Notes under the pieces: generated by a model
Database searches by the model: none
The model's input: only the letters and a program-made list of their open reading frames with translations
Told to the model about the DNA's origin: nothing
Translations under genes and position numbers: made by a program
Origin: Pseudomonas sp. J452
GTDB lineage: Bacteria; Pseudomonadota; Gammaproteobacteria; Pseudomonadales; Pseudomonadaceae
Length of the DNA stretch: 64,000 nt
Reading direction: 5' to 3'
NCBI RefSeq assembly: GCF_024666525.1
Contig: NZ_CP088294.1
Location: 4,154,001 to 4,218,000 of the forward strand
Shown: one piece after another, positions 1 through 10,189 of the stretch
How positions within the stretch are numbered: position 1 is the first letter of the stretch
Layout of the letters: the number at the start of each line of letters is the position of its first letter

Positions 1-67
1 GAAAACGTCCGGCTGCGCGCTTGTTCACCGCACTGTCAGGGATTTCTGGCTGAATCCCCGAGTGCAT
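1..67 (-). CDS. Possible start of the divergent type II secretion operon (partial)
   Basis: On the minus strand an ATG at 67 opens a frame that stays open to the left edge, giving 22 residues (MHSGIQPEIPDSAVNK...). In Pseudomonas the xcpPQ pair is transcribed divergently from the xcpR-Z operon, so the first codons of an XcpR/GspE-like ATPase would be expected here. I see no good ribosome binding site before this ATG and the short peptide has no diagnostic motif. The call therefore rests on position and on the open frame only. Confidence 0.3.
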   Translation of the reverse strand, partial: MHSGIQPEIPDSAVNKRAAGRF

Positions 68-196
68 GACGGAGCGCGCACAGCCCGAACAGTTGCGGTA
101 TGGTTGGCGCTGCTCCGCGCATGATGGGGCGAGCAGGCGCAGCGCGAATACGCCACCTGACTGCATAGAATAAGAAAATCATTGGGGGATGATGCA
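68..196. promoter_or_regulatory. Intergenic region upstream of the type II secretion pair
   Basis: This stretch precedes the GspC-like gene and probably holds the promoter for it and for a divergent secretion operon. I looked for a LuxR-type palindrome, because xcp genes are quorum-regulated in P. aeruginosa, and found none that is convincing. The segment just before the gene (gaataagaaaatc, about 167-179) is AT-rich compared with its surroundings. Confidence 0.35.
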
Positions 197-865
197 TTGA
201 GCGCAACAGGCACCCGCCTTCCTGGCTGGCTGCAACGCCATGGCGTGAGCGGCCTTTGCCTGCTCGTGGTGGCAGGCATGAGCCTGAGCCTCTCCTGGCA
301 GATTGTCGATCTGCGGCGTCTGCTGCACAGCCCGGCGCCAGCGGCCGACAGCGCCCCCGCTGCCAACCAGAGCCAGCCCCTTGCGGTAGAACCCCTGCAG
401 GGCCTGTTCGGTACGCCCGTACAGCAGAATGGTGATCAACCGGCGCCGCCTACCAACCTGCAGCTGACCCTGCTGGGCAGCTTCGTCAATCCGGACAGCA
501 AACGCTCGACGGCGATTATCCTGGTGGCCGGTGGCAAACCCCGGCGCCTGACCGTCGGCGATGAAATCAATAGCGGCGTGCGCCTGCAGGCTGTGCACCA
601 GGATCATGTGGTGCTGAGCCGCAACGGCCGTGAAGAAAGCCTGCACTTCCCTCGCCTGCGCACGGCGACAGCTGCAGCAGCCACCTACAGCGAACAGTAC
701 GATCCGCAGTATGACGCTGCGGAGCCGACCGCCGAACAGCTTGAGCACCTGCAGAGCGAAGACGTTCAGCAGTTGCAACAGCGCATGGAAGTTCTCCGTC
801 AACAAATGGAAGGCGATGGCACCACGCCGCCGACCGAAGCGCCAGAAGCCGAAATCAGCCAATGA
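197..865 (+). CDS. xcpP: Type II secretion system protein C (XcpP/GspC-like)
   Basis: This is an inner-membrane clamp protein that links the cytoplasmic and inner-membrane platform of the type II secretion machine to the outer-membrane secretin. From the sequence: a short cytoplasmic N-terminus, one signal-anchor helix at about residues 17-33, a Pro/Ala-rich linker, a beta-rich HR domain at about 69-153 (FGTPV..., LTLLGSFVN..., VGDEI), then a Gln/Glu-rich coiled coil at about 178-206 in place of the PDZ domain of enterobacterial GspC, as in Pseudomonas XcpP. Both candidate starts are TTG (182 and 197). I prefer 197 because a GGGGG tract lies nine bases upstream, while 182 has no SD-like sequence. 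The stop overlaps the next start (ATGA), so the two are translationally coupled. Confidence 0.85.
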   Translation: MSATGTRLPGWLQRHGVSGLCLLVVAGMSLSLSWQIVDLRRLLHSPAPAADSAPAANQSQPLAVEPLQGLFGTPVQQNGDQPAPPTNLQLTLLGSFVNPDSKRSTAIILVAGGKPRRLTVGDEINSGVRLQAVHQDHVVLSRNGREESLHFPRLRTATAAAATYSEQYDPQYDAAEPTAEQLEHLQSEDVQQLQQRMEVLRQQMEGDGTTPPTEAPEAEISQ

Positions 866-2814
866 CCCACTTCAGATCCGCATCGCCAAAACACCTACCT
901 CTCGCCCTGCTCCTGGCCATGAGCTGCCTGGGCAATCCGCTGCCTGTCGCCCTGGCCAACCAGCCCGCTGGCATCACCAGCGAACAGGGGGAAACCTGGA
1001 CGATCAACATGAAAGATGCGGACATCCGCGACTTCATCGAACAGGTCTCCAGCATCAGTGGCCAGACCTTCGTCGTCGACCCCCGCGTCAAGGGCCAGGT
1101 TACCGTGGTATCGCAGGCGCCACTGGGCCTCAGCGAGGTCTACCAGCTGTTCCTTTCGGTGATGAGCACCCATGGGTTCTCGGTGGTCGCCCAGGGTGAT
1201 CAGGCGCGTATCGTGCCGAATACCGAAGCCCGCGCCGATGGTTCCCTGGAGGGCAGCGCCGCGAACACCCTGGAAACCCGGGTGATCCAGGTGCAGCAGA
1301 ACGCCGTTAATGAACTGATCCCGCTGATTCGCCCGCTGGTCCCGCAGTATGGCCATCTGGCTGCCGTGGCCTCGGCCAATACGCTGATCATCAGCGACCG
1401 CCCGGCCAACATCACCCGCATCGAGCAGGTGGTGCGCCAGCTGGACCAGGCCAACCAGCAGGATTACACGGTCTACGACATGCGCCACGCCTGGGTCATG
1501 GATGCCGCCGAGGTACTCAACAGCACCCTCAATCGCGGCCAGGCCAAAGGCACCGGCGGCGCCACCCAGGTGGTTGCCGACAGCCGTACCAATCGCCTGA
1601 TCCTGCTCGGCCCGCCGGAGGCCCGAGCGAAGATGCTGGCCCTGGCCAAGTCCATCGACACGCCCTCCTCGCGCTCGGCCAATACCCGCGTGATTCGCCT
1701 GCGCCACAACGACGCGAAAAGCATGGCGGAGACCCTCGGCGAGATCGGTGAAGGCCTAAAGTCGAGCGAAGGTGGCGGCGAAGCCGGCGCCGGCAAGCCC
1801 AAGCAGATGCTGATCCGCGCCGACGAGAGCCTCAACGCCCTGGTGATCCTCGCCGACCCGGACACCGTGAGCATGCTCGAAGACATCGTCCGTCAACTGG
1901 ACGTGCCGCGCGCCCAGGTACTGGTCGAGGCGGCCATCGTCGAAATTTCCGGTGACATCCGTGATGCCCTCGGCGTGCAGTGGGCAGCCAGGGGCGGCGA
2001 TGCCATCGGCGGGGTGAATTTCAACAACACCGGTTTTTCGATCGGCACCTTTCTCGGCGCACTGCAAGACCAGAAGATCCCGTCGCCGCTGCCCAGTGGC
2101 GCGATCATCGGCATCGGTAACAGCGACTTCGGCGCGCTGATCACCGCGCTGTCGTCCAACAGCAAGAGCAACCTGCTGTCCACCCCGACGCTGCTGACCC
2201 TGGACAACCAGGAGGCAGAAATCCTGGTGGGTCAGAACGTGCCGTTCCAGACCGGCTCCTACACCACCTCGACCGACGGGGCGAGCAACCCCTTCACCAC
2301 CATCGAGCGCCAGGACATCGGTGTAACGCTCAAGGTCACGCCGCACATCAATGAAGGCAACACCCTGCGCCTGGAGATCGAACAGGAAATCTCCTCGCTG
2401 GTGCCGGCCCCGGCCAACGTCAACGTGTCCGATGTGATCACCAACAAGCGCTCGATCAAGAGCACCATCCTCGCCAGCGACGGCCAGGTCATCGTGCTCG
2501 GCGGGCTGATCCAGGACGACGTCACCCGTAGCGACTCCAAGGTGCCGATCCTCGGCGATATTCCGCTGCTGGGGCGGCTGTTCCGCTCTACCGAAGACAC
2601 CCACGTCAAACGCAACCTGATGGTCTTCCTACGCCCGGCCGTGGTCCGCGATGCCAACGGCCTGGCCAGTCTGAGCAACAAGAAATACAGCGACATCCGC
2701 GTGCTCAGCCAGCCTATCGGCGACGAGCAGAGCCTGCTGCCAAGCGACCCGCAACGCCTGTTCGATCGCCAGGACAGCTACGAGTCGGCCATTGACCTGC
2801 GCCCGCAACAGTAA
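862..2814 (+). CDS. xcpQ: Type II secretion system secretin D (XcpQ/GspD)
   Basis: This is the 650-residue outer-membrane secretin that forms the exit channel for folded exoproteins. A signal peptide spans about residues 1-32 (hydrophobic core LPLALLLAMSCLG, cleavage after VALA). N0 follows at about 42-115 (WTINMKDADIRDFIEQVS), then three KH-like N1-N3 repeats to about 335, with a Gly/Ser-rich insertion in N3 (EGGGEAGAG). The secretin core runs from about 380 to 600 and contains the signature VPILGDIPLLGRLF near its end. The C-terminal 50 residues resemble an S-domain that would bind a pilotin. The start overlaps the upstream gene by four bases. The length is usual for the family and no damage is visible. 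Confidence 0.95.
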   Translation: MTHFRSASPKHLPLALLLAMSCLGNPLPVALANQPAGITSEQGETWTINMKDADIRDFIEQVSSISGQTFVVDPRVKGQVTVVSQAPLGLSEVYQLFLSVMSTHGFSVVAQGDQARIVPNTEARADGSLEGSAANTLETRVIQVQQNAVNELIPLIRPLVPQYGHLAAVASANTLIISDRPANITRIEQVVRQLDQANQQDYTVYDMRHAWVMDAAEVLNSTLNRGQAKGTGGATQVVADSRTNRLILLGPPEARAKMLALAKSIDTPSSRSANTRVIRLRHNDAKSMAETLGEIGEGLKSSEGGGEAGAGKPKQMLIRADESLNALVILADPDTVSMLEDIVRQLDVPRAQVLVEAAIVEISGDIRDALGVQWAARGGDAIGGVNFNNTGFSIGTFLGALQDQKIPSPLPSGAIIGIGNSDFGALITALSSNSKSNLLSTPTLLTLDNQEAEILVGQNVPFQTGSYTTSTDGASNPFTTIERQDIGVTLKVTPHINEGNTLRLEIEQEISSLVPAPANVNVSDVITNKRSIKSTILASDGQVIVLGGLIQDDVTRSDSKVPILGDIPLLGRLFRSTEDTHVKRNLMVFLRPAVVRDANGLASLSNKKYSDIRVLSQPIGDEQSLLPSDPQRLFDRQDSYESAIDLRPQQ

Positions 2815-2831
2815 GCGCATAGCAACGCCCT

Positions 2832-2857
2832 GCTCTGCCCCTTTAGCCGGGCAGAGC
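2832..2857. terminator. Hairpin between convergent secretin and GlsB-like genes
   Basis: A perfect nine-base inverted repeat (GCTCTGCCC / GGGCAGAGC, eight-base loop) lies between the convergent stops of the secretin gene and the small membrane protein gene. There is no strong T-run on either side, so it is a probable rather than certain bidirectional terminator. Confidence 0.55.
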
Positions 2858-2865
2858 AAGGCTGA

Positions 2866-3111
2866 TCAGGCTTTCTTGATCAGGCCGACGATAAACAGCA
2901 GCACCAGAGCGCCGATCACCGCCGTCACCAGCGAACCGATCAGGCCGCCGCCCGCCGATACACCCAGATAACTGAACAGGTGACCACCGATCACCGCGCC
3001 GACTATGCCGACCACCAGGTTGCCGATCAGGCCGAAACCGCCGCCACGCAACAACTTGCCAGCGATCCAGCCGGCAATGGCGCCGATCAACAGAAAAAGT
3101 ATGAGACTCAT
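2866..3111 (-). CDS. GlsB/YeaQ/YmgE family small membrane protein
   Basis: An 81-residue, Gly-rich, very hydrophobic protein of the transglycosylase-associated (YmgE/GlsB) family, usually stress-induced inner-membrane proteins of unknown mechanism. Three hydrophobic segments can be seen: residues 3-18 (ILFLLIGAIAGWIAGK), about 28-48 (LIGNLVVGIVGAVIGGHLF) and about 55-78 (GLIGSLVTAVIGALVLLFIVGLI). The start has a good SD on the minus strand (AGGAGCCCCC before ATG). It is a single gene, convergent with the secretin gene and unrelated to the secretion locus. Confidence 0.85.
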   Translation of the reverse strand: MSLILFLLIGAIAGWIAGKLLRGGGFGLIGNLVVGIVGAVIGGHLFSYLGVSAGGGLIGSLVTAVIGALVLLFIVGLIKKA

Positions 3112-3169
3112 GGGGGCTCCTAGCCTGGGATTGTCATCCCAAGACTAGACCACCACAGGCAGGAGACAT

Positions 3170-3192
3170 TCCCGGCGGCTTGCCCGCCGGGA
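3170..3192 (-). terminator. Hairpin after metZ
   Basis: A nine-base stem TCCCGGCGG / CCGCCGGGA with a five-base loop lies ten bases beyond the metZ stop on the minus strand. It has no clear T-tract, so it may act as a transcript end with or without Rho. Confidence 0.55.
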
Positions 3193-3202
3193 GCAATGGC
3201 TC

Positions 3203-4414
3203 TTAGAGTGCGGCGAGACCGCGAGCCAGATCGGCTTTGAGGTCGGCAACATCTTCCAGGCCCACAGCCACCCGGATCAGGTTGTCGCGGATACCAGCAT
3301 TGGCCCGCTCCTGCGGCGACAGGCGGCCGTGGGAGGTGGTCGCCGGGTGGGCGATGGTGGTCTTGGTATCGCCGAGGTTGGTGGTGATCGAAATGACTTT
3401 CGTCGCATCGATAAAGCGCCAGGCCGCCTCCTTGCCACCCTTCACTTCGAAACTGACTACCGCACCGAAACCGCTCTGCTGCCGCTTGGCCAGCTCATGT
3501 TGCGGGTGGCTGGGCAGGCCGGAGTAGTAGACATGCTCGATGCCCGACTGCTGCTCCAGCCATTCGGCCAGGTGCTGGGCGCTGGCGCAATGCGCCTGCA
3601 TGCGTACGCGCAGGGTCTCCAGGCCCTTGAGGAACAGCCAGGCATTGAACGGACTGAGGGTCGGCCCGGCGGTGCGCAGGAAACCGACCACGCCTTCCAT
3701 CTGCGCCTTGCGCCCGGCCACTACGCCACCCATGCCGCGACCCTGACCATCGATGAACTTGGTCGCCGAGTGCATGACGATGTCCGCGCCGAGCTTCAGC
3801 GGTTGCTGCAGCGCCGGGGTGCAGAAGCAGTTGTCCACCGCCAGCAGCGCGCCACGGGCATGGGCGATTTCCGCCAACGCGGCGATATCCACCAGCTCGG
3901 CCAGCGGGTTGGACGGTGACTCGACGAACAGCAGCTTGGTATTGGCCTTGAACGCCGCTTCCCAGCCAGCCAGATCGGCCAGCGGCGGGTAATCCACCTG
4001 GATACCGAAGCGCTTCAGGTACTTCTCGAACAGGCTGATGGTCGAGCCGAACACGCTGCGCGACACCAGCACATGGTCGCCGGCACTGCACAGGCTCATG
4101 ACGATGGCCAGGATCGCCGACATGCCGGAGGCGGTCGCCACCGCCTGCTCGGCGCCTTCCAGGGCGGCCATGCGCTCCTCGAAGGCACGCACGGTCGGGT
4201 TGGTGTAGCGCGAGTAGACGTTGCCCGGCACTTCGCCGGCGAAGCGTGCGGCAGCATCGGCGGCGGTGCGGAACACGTAGCTGGAGGTGAGGAACAGCGC
4301 CTCACCATGCTCGCCTTCCGGCGTGCGGTGCTGCCCGGCGCGCACGGCCAGGGTGTCGAAGCCAACGCCCTCGAGGTCGCTGTCCAGCCGTCCTGCATCC
4401 CAATCCTGGCTCAT
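3203..4414 (-). CDS. metZ: O-succinylhomoserine sulfhydrylase
   Basis: A PLP enzyme that makes homocysteine directly from O-succinylhomoserine and sulfide, the direct-sulfhydrylation route to methionine used by Pseudomonas. It is 403 residues, Cys/Met metabolism fold type I. The PLP lysine is in the motif SATKFIDGQGR, preceded by VDNCFCTP, and the N-terminal YSRYTNPT signature is present. The open frame extends 26 codons further upstream. I chose the ATG at 4414 because GAGGAG lies seven bases before it and the protein then starts MSQDWD. It lies 16 bases after purF on the same strand, the conserved Pseudomonas arrangement. No irregularity was seen. Confidence 0.93.
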   Translation of the reverse strand: MSQDWDAGRLDSDLEGVGFDTLAVRAGQHRTPEGEHGEALFLTSSYVFRTAADAAARFAGEVPGNVYSRYTNPTVRAFEERMAALEGAEQAVATASGMSAILAIVMSLCSAGDHVLVSRSVFGSTISLFEKYLKRFGIQVDYPPLADLAGWEAAFKANTKLLFVESPSNPLAELVDIAALAEIAHARGALLAVDNCFCTPALQQPLKLGADIVMHSATKFIDGQGRGMGGVVAGRKAQMEGVVGFLRTAGPTLSPFNAWLFLKGLETLRVRMQAHCASAQHLAEWLEQQSGIEHVYYSGLPSHPQHELAKRQQSGFGAVVSFEVKGGKEAAWRFIDATKVISITTNLGDTKTTIAHPATTSHGRLSPQERANAGIRDNLIRVAVGLEDVADLKADLARGLAAL

Positions 4415-4430
4415 CGGCAGCTCCTCGCTA

Positions 4431-5936
<1,506 letters not shown>

Positions 5937-5971
5937 GTGACGCAACCCCTACGTTGTGAATCAGGCTAGAT

Positions 5972-6535
5972 CTACAGGCTTTCAGGCAGTTTAGGCTGCG
6001 AGAAGGCCTCTTTGAACGGCAGATCGGCCGGCGCGCTGATACCGCTCGCCAACCACTGACTGGACAGACCGAGAATCAGGTTCTTCGACCAGTCCGCCAC
6101 CATCAGAAAATGCGGCAGCAGACTCGACTGCTGCCACCATTTGTCCTGTTGCACCGGCGCCAGGCTGACCAGCCCGACCAGCACCACCACCAGCAAGGCA
6201 CCACGCGCAGCGCCGAAGACCATGCCGAGAAAACGATCGGTGCCCGACAAACCGGTCACCCGGATCAGTTCACCAATAAGGAAATTGACCAGCGCACCGA
6301 CCAGCAAGGTGGCGATGAACAAAATGGCGCAGGCGGCGATGACCCGCATCGACGGGGTTTCGATAAATTCAGTGAGGTGCTGTGACAGGGCGCCGCCGAA
6401 CATCCAGGCCACGACGCCTGCGATGATCCAGGTCAGCAGCGACAGCGCTTCCTTGAAGAAGCCGCGTTTCAGGCTGATCAGACTGGAAATGGCGATGACG
6501 GCGATAATCGCCCAATCGACCCAAGTGAATGCCAC
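5972..6535 (-). CDS. cvpA: CvpA family inner-membrane protein
   Basis: A 187-residue protein named for its need in colicin V production. The biochemical role is not settled; the family is tied to envelope homeostasis. Four membrane segments are visible: residues about 6-24 (WAIIAVIAISSLISL), 33-50 (LLTWIIAGVVAWMFGG), 64-90 (MRVIAACAILFIATLLVGALVNFLIG) and 105-125 (GAARGALLVVVLVGLVSLA). The C-terminal tail is soluble. It lies directly upstream of purF, as in E. coli and Pseudomonas. Confidence 0.9.
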   Translation of the reverse strand: MAFTWVDWAIIAVIAISSLISLKRGFFKEALSLLTWIIAGVVAWMFGGALSQHLTEFIETPSMRVIAACAILFIATLLVGALVNFLIGELIRVTGLSGTDRFLGMVFGAARGALLVVVLVGLVSLAPVQQDKWWQQSSLLPHFLMVADWSKNLILGLSSQWLASGISAPADLPFKEAFSQPKLPESL

Positions 6536-6578
6536 GATGCTGCCTACAGACGGGAAAGGCGGCGGATTTTAACAGAGC

Positions 6579-6604
6579 CAGCCCCGCCGGGTAAGCCGGG
6601 GCTG
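6579..6604 (-). terminator. Hairpin between the SPOR-protein gene and cvpA
   Basis: An eight-base inverted repeat CAGCCCCG / CGGGGCTG with a ten-base loop lies 21 bases past the stop of the SPOR-domain gene. The following bases on the minus strand (GCTCTGTTAAAA) contain only a short T-run. It may be a partial terminator separating folC/dedD transcripts from cvpA-purF. Confidence 0.45.
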
Positions 6605-6624
6605 CTATATGGTCGCGATAGAGA

Positions 6625-7191
6625 TCAGCCGTTTTCCGGCTGGAAGCGCACCACGAAGCCATTGAGCTTCTGCTGGCGGTTCAGCTGGTCACGCAGGCGA
6701 TCAGCCTCGGCGCGCTCGACCAGGGGGCCGACGAACACCCGATTCATGCCTTCGAAGGTGCGCACATAGGCGTTGTAGCCCTGGCTGCGCAGTTTTTTCT
6801 GCAGGTCCTCGGCGCCACTGCGACTGGACAGACTGGCCAGCTGCACCGACCAGCTAACTGGCAGGCTGCTGGCATCCAGACGCTCGGGCTTGCTCGGCTC
6901 GACTGCCGCTGGAGTAGCCGCAGCTGGCTCAGTCGGCGCATCGGCAACTTCCGGAACCTCCAGGGGCTCAACCGGCGGCACCTGCTCCGGCGCAATCGGC
7001 TGGGGCACCTCGACCGGATCCAGGGCAACCTCGGGCATGGCAGGCGCCTGCGGCATGGCAGGCGCATCGACTACCACCTGGCGCAGCTCATCCTCGCGGG
7101 AAAACAGCATCGGCAGAAAGATCACCGCCAGCGCAACCAGCACCAAGGCGCCGACTATCCGCTGCTTCAACCCTTTATCCAGCACTGCCAT
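6625..7191 (-). CDS. SPOR-domain cell-division protein (DedD-like)
   Basis: A 188-residue bitopic inner-membrane protein. The N-terminus is [14 protein letters not shown] followed by one membrane helix at about residues 12-30 (ALVLVALAVIFLPMLF). A Pro/Glu/Ala-rich periplasmic linker (about 45-105) leads to a C-terminal SPOR domain (about 110-185, with WSVQLASLSSRSGAEDLQKK and VFVGPLVERAEADRL). SPOR domains bind denuded glycan strands at division septa. The ATG at 7191 overlaps the end of folC by 17 bases. The longer frame reading 60 codons into folC is not needed. The folC-dedD-cvpA-purF order matches E. coli, which supports DedD orthology. Confidence 0.85.
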   Translation of the reverse strand: MAVLDKGLKQRIVGALVLVALAVIFLPMLFSREDELRQVVVDAPAMPQAPAMPEVALDPVEVPQPIAPEQVPPVEPLEVPEVADAPTEPAAATPAAVEPSKPERLDASSLPVSWSVQLASLSSRSGAEDLQKKLRSQGYNAYVRTFEGMNRVFVGPLVERAEADRLRDQLNRQQKLNGFVVRFQPENG

Positions 7192-8476
7192 TCCCTGCCT
7201 CCGCCTGTTGCCCCAGCCATTCCAGGGCCTCGGCCACACAATAGAAAGAACCGAACACGAGGATTTCATCCTCGGCGGTCGCCTGTCGACATTGTGCCAA
7301 CAATGCCTCGGCAACGCTGTCACAGGCAAGCACGTTGGCGCCGAGATTGCGCAAAGTCGCCTGCAACTCACCGACGGGCCGGCTGCGCGGACTCGGCAAA
7401 GGCGCCACCGCCCAGCCCTGCACTTCGCCCAGCAGAGGCGTCAGCACACCCGCCAGATCCTTGTCCTGCAACAGACCGAAAACCGCCAGGCGCCGCCCCA
7501 CCGGTGGCGTTGCCGCCAAGCGGGTAGCCAGGTAATCGGCGGCATGCGGGTTATGCCCGACATCCAGCAGCAACTGCAGGGTCTTGCCCTGCCACTGCAG
7601 CTGGCGGCGATCCAGGCGCCCGGTCACTCGCGTAGCCAGCAGAGCCGCCTGAATCGCACTCGACTGCCAGGGCAGACCCAGCAAGGCGTAGGCCTGGAGG
7701 GCCAGGGCAGCATTTTCCATGGGCAGGTCGAGCAATGGCAGATCGTGCAATTCCAGCACGCTACCGGCGGCATTCAGCCCCCACCAGTGCCAGTTCTGCT
7801 CGGTAACGGCGAGGTCATAGTCGCGACCACGCAAGAAGAACGGGCAATCGAGCCTGGCCACCTGATCCAGCAGCGGCTGAGGCGGATCGAGATCGCCACA
7901 CAGCGCCGGACGGCTCTGGCGGAAGATACCCGCCTTCTCGAAGGCCACCGACTCGCGCGTGTCGCCCAGCCAGTCGGCGTGGTCGATGCCGATGCTGGTC
8001 ACCAGAGCGATATCCGCATCGATCAGATTGACCGCATCCAGACGCCCGCCCAGGCCGACCTCCAGCACTACCGCATCGAGACCGGCGCGCTCGAACAGCC
8101 AGAAGGCCGCCAGGGTGCCCATCTCGAAGTAGGTCAGGGAAATTTCGCCACGCGCCGCCTCTACTGCGGCAAACGCCATGCACAGGGACGCATCGTCGGC
8201 CTGCGCATCATCGATCAGCACGCGTTCGTTGTAGTGCAGCAGGTGGGGCGAACTGTAGACCCCGACCTTGAGTCCCTGACCACGCAACAGGGAAGCCAGG
8301 AAGGCGCAGGTGGAACCCTTGCCATTGGTGCCGGTGACCGTGACCACCCGCGGCGCGGGCTTACCCAGGCCGAGCCGCTCGGCGACCTGGCGGCTGCGCT
8401 CCAGGCCCATGTCGATGGCACTGGGGTGCAGCTGCTCCAGATAGACGAGCCAGTCGGCGAGGGTACGTTCAGTCAT
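7175..8476 (-). CDS. folC: Bifunctional folylpolyglutamate synthase / dihydrofolate synthase
   Basis: Adds glutamate to dihydropteroate and extends the gamma-glutamyl tail of folates. It has 433 residues, Mur-ligase fold. The P-loop is [16 protein letters not shown] at about residues 45-60, followed by [16 protein letters not shown]. The central ATPase motif [19 protein letters not shown] and the C-terminal [12 protein letters not shown] are as in the family. Its start codon overlaps the accD stop (ATGA), and its 3' end overlaps the SPOR gene. This tight packing indicates one accD-folC-dedD transcript. Confidence 0.95.
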   Translation of the reverse strand: MTERTLADWLVYLEQLHPSAIDMGLERSRQVAERLGLGKPAPRVVTVTGTNGKGSTCAFLASLLRGQGLKVGVYSSPHLLHYNERVLIDDAQADDASLCMAFAAVEAARGEISLTYFEMGTLAAFWLFERAGLDAVVLEVGLGGRLDAVNLIDADIALVTSIGIDHADWLGDTRESVAFEKAGIFRQSRPALCGDLDPPQPLLDQVARLDCPFFLRGRDYDLAVTEQNWHWWGLNAAGSVLELHDLPLLDLPMENAALALQAYALLGLPWQSSAIQAALLATRVTGRLDRRQLQWQGKTLQLLLDVGHNPHAADYLATRLAATPPVGRRLAVFGLLQDKDLAGVLTPLLGEVQGWAVAPLPSPRSRPVGELQATLRNLGANVLACDSVAEALLAQCRQATAEDEILVFGSFYCVAEALEWLGQQAEAGNGSAG

Positions 8477-9363
8477 GCCGTGGCCGGAACCTGAGCAAGG
8501 GCAGGTGCCGGCAGGTGCTGCAGCTGCGCCAGCAGGCGGGCCAGGCGCGGACGCAGTTCCTGACGATGGATGATCATGTCGATGGCGCCATGCTCGAGCA
8601 GGAACTCGCTGCGCTGGAAGCCTTCCGGCAGTTTCTCGCGCACGGTCTGCTCGATCACCCGCGGGCCGGCGAAGCCGATCAGCGCGCGCGGCTCGGCAAC
8701 AATCACGTCACCGAGCATGGCCAGGCTGGCGGAAACGCCGCCGTAAACCGGGTCAGTCAGTACGGAGATGAAGGGAATGCCCTCTTCGCGCAGGCGCGCC
8801 AGTACGGCGGAAGTCTTAGCCATCTGCATCAGAGAGATCAGCGCCTCCTGCATGCGCGCACCGCCGGAAGCGGCGAAGCACACCAGCGGGCAGCGCTTTT
8901 CCAGGGCCACGTTGGCGGCACGCACGAAGCGCTCACCGACGATGGCACCCATGGAGCCCCCCATGAAGCTGAACTCGAAGGCGCAGGTGACGATCGGCAT
9001 GCCCAACAGGGTACCGCTCATGGAGATCAGCGCATCCTTCTCGCCGGTATCCTTCTGCGCGGCGGCCAGGCGGTCCTTGTACTTCTTGCTGTCACGGAAT
9101 TTCAGGCGATCCACCGGCTCCAGCTCGGCGCCGATTTCCTCGCGCCCGTCCGGGTCGAGGAAGATGTCCAGACGGCTGCGCGCATCGATGCGCATGTGGT
9201 GGTTGCACTTGGGGCAGACATCTTCGGTCTTTTCCAGCTCGGGGCGATACAGCACGGCGTCGCAGGACGGGCACTTGTGCCACAACCCTTCCGGCACCGA
9301 GCTCTTCTTGACCTCGGAACGCATGATCGAAGGGATCAGCTTTTCTCTCAACCAGTTGCTCAT
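8473..9363 (-). CDS. accD: Acetyl-CoA carboxylase carboxyltransferase subunit beta
   Basis: Beta subunit of the carboxyltransferase that moves CO2 from biotin to acetyl-CoA, giving malonyl-CoA. It has 296 residues. The N-terminal zinc ribbon has Cys31, Cys34, Cys50 and Cys53 (CPSC...CPKC). The crotonase-like core contains [14 protein letters not shown] and the oxyanion-hole region ASGGARMQE, then [16 protein letters not shown] chose the ATG at 9363 (MSNWLREKL) rather than the frame start 19 codons upstream, because GGAGAG precedes it and it aligns with the family. Confidence 0.95.
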   Translation of the reverse strand: MSNWLREKLIPSIMRSEVKKSSVPEGLWHKCPSCDAVLYRPELEKTEDVCPKCNHHMRIDARSRLDIFLDPDGREEIGAELEPVDRLKFRDSKKYKDRLAAAQKDTGEKDALISMSGTLLGMPIVTCAFEFSFMGGSMGAIVGERFVRAANVALEKRCPLVCFAASGGARMQEALISLMQMAKTSAVLARLREEGIPFISVLTDPVYGGVSASLAMLGDVIVAEPRALIGFAGPRVIEQTVREKLPEGFQRSEFLLEHGAIDMIIHRQELRPRLARLLAQLQHLPAPALAQVPATA

Positions 9364-9443
9364 GCTCACTCTCCGTAGCTGACCCGGTGCGACGCTACGC
9401 GCCGGTAAACTCATACTCATGGCCCATGCAGCCCAGCCAAACC

Positions 9444-9490
9444 GGCCTGCCTGGACGACTCAAAGACTGCTTATGGACGGCAGGCAGGCC
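9444..9490 (-). terminator. Long-loop inverted repeat between trpF and accD
   Basis: A perfect ten-base inverted repeat (GGCCTGCCTG / CAGGCAGGCC) with a 27-base loop lies 12 bases after the trpF stop and about 80 bases before accD. There is no T-tract. It could be a transcript-end hairpin or a leader structure of accD. Confidence 0.35.
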
Positions 9491-9502
9491 CCGCCCGTCA
9501 CA

Positions 9503-10123
9503 TCAGGCGCCGCGTGCCGCACGAATAAAAGCCCGAACCTTGCCGGCATCCTTGATGCCCTTCGCCGACTCCACGCCACCACTGATATCCACCGCATAGG
9601 GACGTACCTGGGCGATGGCTGCCGCGACGTTATCCGGGGTCAACCCGCCAGCCAGGATCACCGGCTTGGGCAGCTCGGCCGGCACCAGCGACCAGTCGAA
9701 GGCCAAACCGGTACCACCGGGGACACCCTCGACGAAGGTGTCCAATAGAACGCCGGAAGCACTGGGGTAGCGCGCCATCTGCGCGGCAATATCATCGCCG
9801 GCCTTGACCCGCAGCGCCTTGATGTAAGGGCGACCGTAGCCCTCGCACTGCTCGACCGACTCATCACCATGGAACTGGAGGAGATCCAGTGGCACCTGCG
9901 TCAGGATCTGCTGCAACTCGGCCCGCGGCATATCCACGAACAGGCCAACCGTGGTCACGAACGGCGGCAACGCCGCAATGATCTGCTGCGCCTGCGCCAC
10001 GCTGACCGCACGCGGACTCTTGGCATAGAACACCAAACCTATGGCATCGGCACCCGCAGCAGCGGCTGCAAGTGCATCCTCGACACGGGTAATACCGCAA
10101 ATCTTGCTGCGAACGGCTGACAA
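9503..10123 (-). CDS. trpF: Phosphoribosylanthranilate isomerase
   Basis: Amadori isomerase of tryptophan synthesis (PRA to CdRP). It is a 206-residue TIM barrel. The catalytic Cys is in KICGITR near residues 7-13, and the catalytic Asp lies in GVLLDTF around residue 133. [11 protein letters not shown] and [10 protein letters not shown] form the phosphate-binding end. The start appears to be TTG at 10123, preceded by AAGGTG seven bases upstream; no ATG or GTG lies between it and the catalytic region. It sits between truA and accD, away from other trp genes, as is normal in Pseudomonas. Confidence 0.93.
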   Translation of the reverse strand: MSAVRSKICGITRVEDALAAAAAGADAIGLVFYAKSPRAVSVAQAQQIIAALPPFVTTVGLFVDMPRAELQQILTQVPLDLLQFHGDESVEQCEGYGRPYIKALRVKAGDDIAAQMARYPSASGVLLDTFVEGVPGGTGLAFDWSLVPAELPKPVILAGGLTPDNVAAAIAQVRPYAVDISGGVESAKGIKDAGKVRAFIRAARGA

Positions 10124-10189
10124 GTACTGGCACCTTGTAGGAAAAAATCGATGATAGCAAAACTGCCGGAGTCTTTTCGCCGCAGCAGC

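Noticed and set aside
68..181. LuxR-type quorum-sensing box upstream of the secretion genes
   Set aside because: Expected from P. aeruginosa knowledge, but no convincing CT-N12-AG palindrome was found.
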